Shown here: in pieces, positions 13,895-14,567 of the stretch
Layout of the letters: each line of letters opens with the position of its first letter
Position numbering within the stretch: the stretch's first letter is position 1
DNA from: Pseudomonadota bacterium
GTDB lineage: Bacteria > Pseudomonadota > Gammaproteobacteria > Burkholderiales > Burkholderiaceae_B
Assembly (NCBI GenBank): GCA_023388835.1
Contig: JAEWFK010000168.1
Coordinates: 1 to 14,567, forward strand
Direction: 5' to 3'
DNA length: 14,567 nt
Translations under genes and position numbers: made by a program
Notes under the pieces: model-generated
The model's input: the letters and a program-made list of their open reading frames with translations, nothing else
The model's database searches: none
Told to the model about the DNA's origin: nothing

Positions 13895-14567
13895 GCAACA
13901 CGCCATCATGCGTTGATTTTCACGACGTTCTGCCGGGCTCAGAATACTGTCGCGATGGTCGATGTCGCCCGACACGACAGCGACTTCGCAGACTCCGCAC
14001 AGCCCTTCCTCGCAATCACTCTGCACGTCGATGTTCTTCGCGCGCAATGTGTCCAGCAAGCTCTGGTCGTTCGGTACCGTGAGCGTCAGACCGGAATTGC
14101 GCAATTCGACCTCGAAGGGAAGTTCCTTTGCGGGATCCAGTTTCGGACGCTCATTGCTGAAGTGCTCGACATGCAAGGCGGTGTCGGAAATGCCCGCTGC
14201 CGTCACCGCGGCCTGAAGAGCTTCCAGCATGCGGTTCGGCCCACAGGCATAGATCTGGGGGTCGGTGGCCGCGAGACGGGATGCCAGCGCGGTGAAATCG
14301 TTGCGGCGTCCCTCTTCGCTGACATGCAGCTGCAGGCGGTCGCCATGCAAGGCCAGCAGCGTATCGCCGAACGCCATCCAATCGAGATGTCGGCAGCTGT
14401 AATGGAATTCGTAATCCAGGCCCAGGGCGCGGGCGCGCCAGGCCATCGCCATGATGGGCGTAATACCAATGCCGCCGGCCACGAAGACATAGCGGCCGCC
14501 ATGGCTTTCGTCCATGCGGAAGTGATTGCGCGGGCCTCGCACACGCAACATATCGCCGGAGCTGATG
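13853..14567 (-). CDS. PDR/VanB-type ferredoxin reductase (partial; N-terminus beyond the window)
   Basis: The C-terminal 237 residues of an FMN- or flavin-dependent NAD(P)H reductase with a fused plant-type [2Fe-2S] ferredoxin are visible. Such proteins pass electrons to Rieske oxygenases or demethylases for aromatic compounds. Counting from the Met at 14551, the nucleotide-binding sequence G-G-I-G-I-T-P-I is at 26-33 and C-G-P at 103-105. The ferredoxin cysteines are 180, 185, 188 and 218 (C-x4-C-x2-C-x29-C). The reading frame runs on past 14551 to the edge (I-S-S-G-D before the Met), as expected for the flavin domain whose start is missing, so this Met is internal. The 3' end ends TAG at 13855-13853 within the neighbouring gene. 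The oxygenase partner, if any, lies outside the window. Confidence 0.9.
   Translation of the reverse strand, partial: ISSGDMLRVRGPRNHFRMDESHGGRYVFVAGGIGITPIMAMAWRARALGLDYEFHYSCRHLDWMAFGDTLLALHGDRLQLHVSEEGRRNDFTALASRLAATDPQIYACGPNRMLEALQAAVTAAGISDTALHVEHFSNERPKLDPAKELPFEVELRNSGLTLTVPNDQSLLDTLRAKNIDVQSDCEEGLCGVCEVAVVSGDIDHRDSILSPAERRENQRMMACCSRSRKGERLVLDL

Overview
The window is about 14.6 kb of dense, high-GC (low 60s %, by eye) bacterial chromosome. Protein sequences, codon use and gene content suggest a Gram-negative betaproteobacterium of the Burkholderiales, probably Alcaligenaceae (Bordetella/Achromobacter/Pusillimonas-like). That placement is inference from remembered family resemblance, not a search. 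I see no insertion sequence, prophage, CRISPR array or origin, and base composition shows no break that would suggest recent transfer.

Layout. (1) 1-71: tRNA-Arg(UCU) on the minus strand, cut by the left edge. (2) 223-1527 (+): pldA, an outer-membrane phospholipase A with an unusually long N-terminal extension. (3) 1588-2517 (-): a LysR-type regulator with its own rho-independent terminator, convergent with pldA. (4) 2681-6382 (+): a fused indolepyruvate:ferredoxin oxidoreductase (2-oxoacid oxidoreductase), divergent from the regulator. The 163-bp interval between them holds a perfect 14-bp palindrome and overlapping alternative hairpins. (5) 11204 down to 6401 (-): a four-gene HAAT/Liv-type ABC importer operon in the order binding protein, fused LivH-LivM permease, LivG ATPase, LivF ATPase. 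Junctions are tight (37-bp gap, ATGA overlap, 14-bp overlap), and the operon ends 18 bp from the oxidoreductase, tail to tail. (6) 11316-12893 (+): a TerC/CBS/CorC-domain membrane protein. (7) 12945-13021 (+): tRNA-Pro(UGG) with encoded CCA, followed by a 16-bp perfect hairpin terminator. (8) 13088-13894 (+): a spermidine-synthase-like protein. (9) 13853 to the right edge (-): the C-terminal part of a phthalate-dioxygenase-reductase/VanB-type ferredoxin reductase, overlapping the previous gene tail to tail.

How the genes may work together. The most coherent block is 1588-11204. A LysR regulator, an aryl-pyruvate-type 2-oxoacid oxidoreductase and a complete periplasmic-binding-protein importer for amino-acid-like or aromatic carboxylic substrates lie side by side. 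The simplest reading is an uptake-plus-oxidation module: the Liv system imports an aromatic amino acid or 2-oxoacid, and the oxidoreductase converts the 2-oxoacid to its acyl-CoA, passing electrons to ferredoxin, under LysR control. The specific substrate is inference. The flanking genes (pldA, TerC-like, tRNAs, spermidine-synthase-like) look like ordinary chromosomal neighbours. Nothing here clearly amounts to a wholly new system. The best leads are the structured leader of the oxidoreductase gene and the possible importer/oxidoreductase/regulator regulon.
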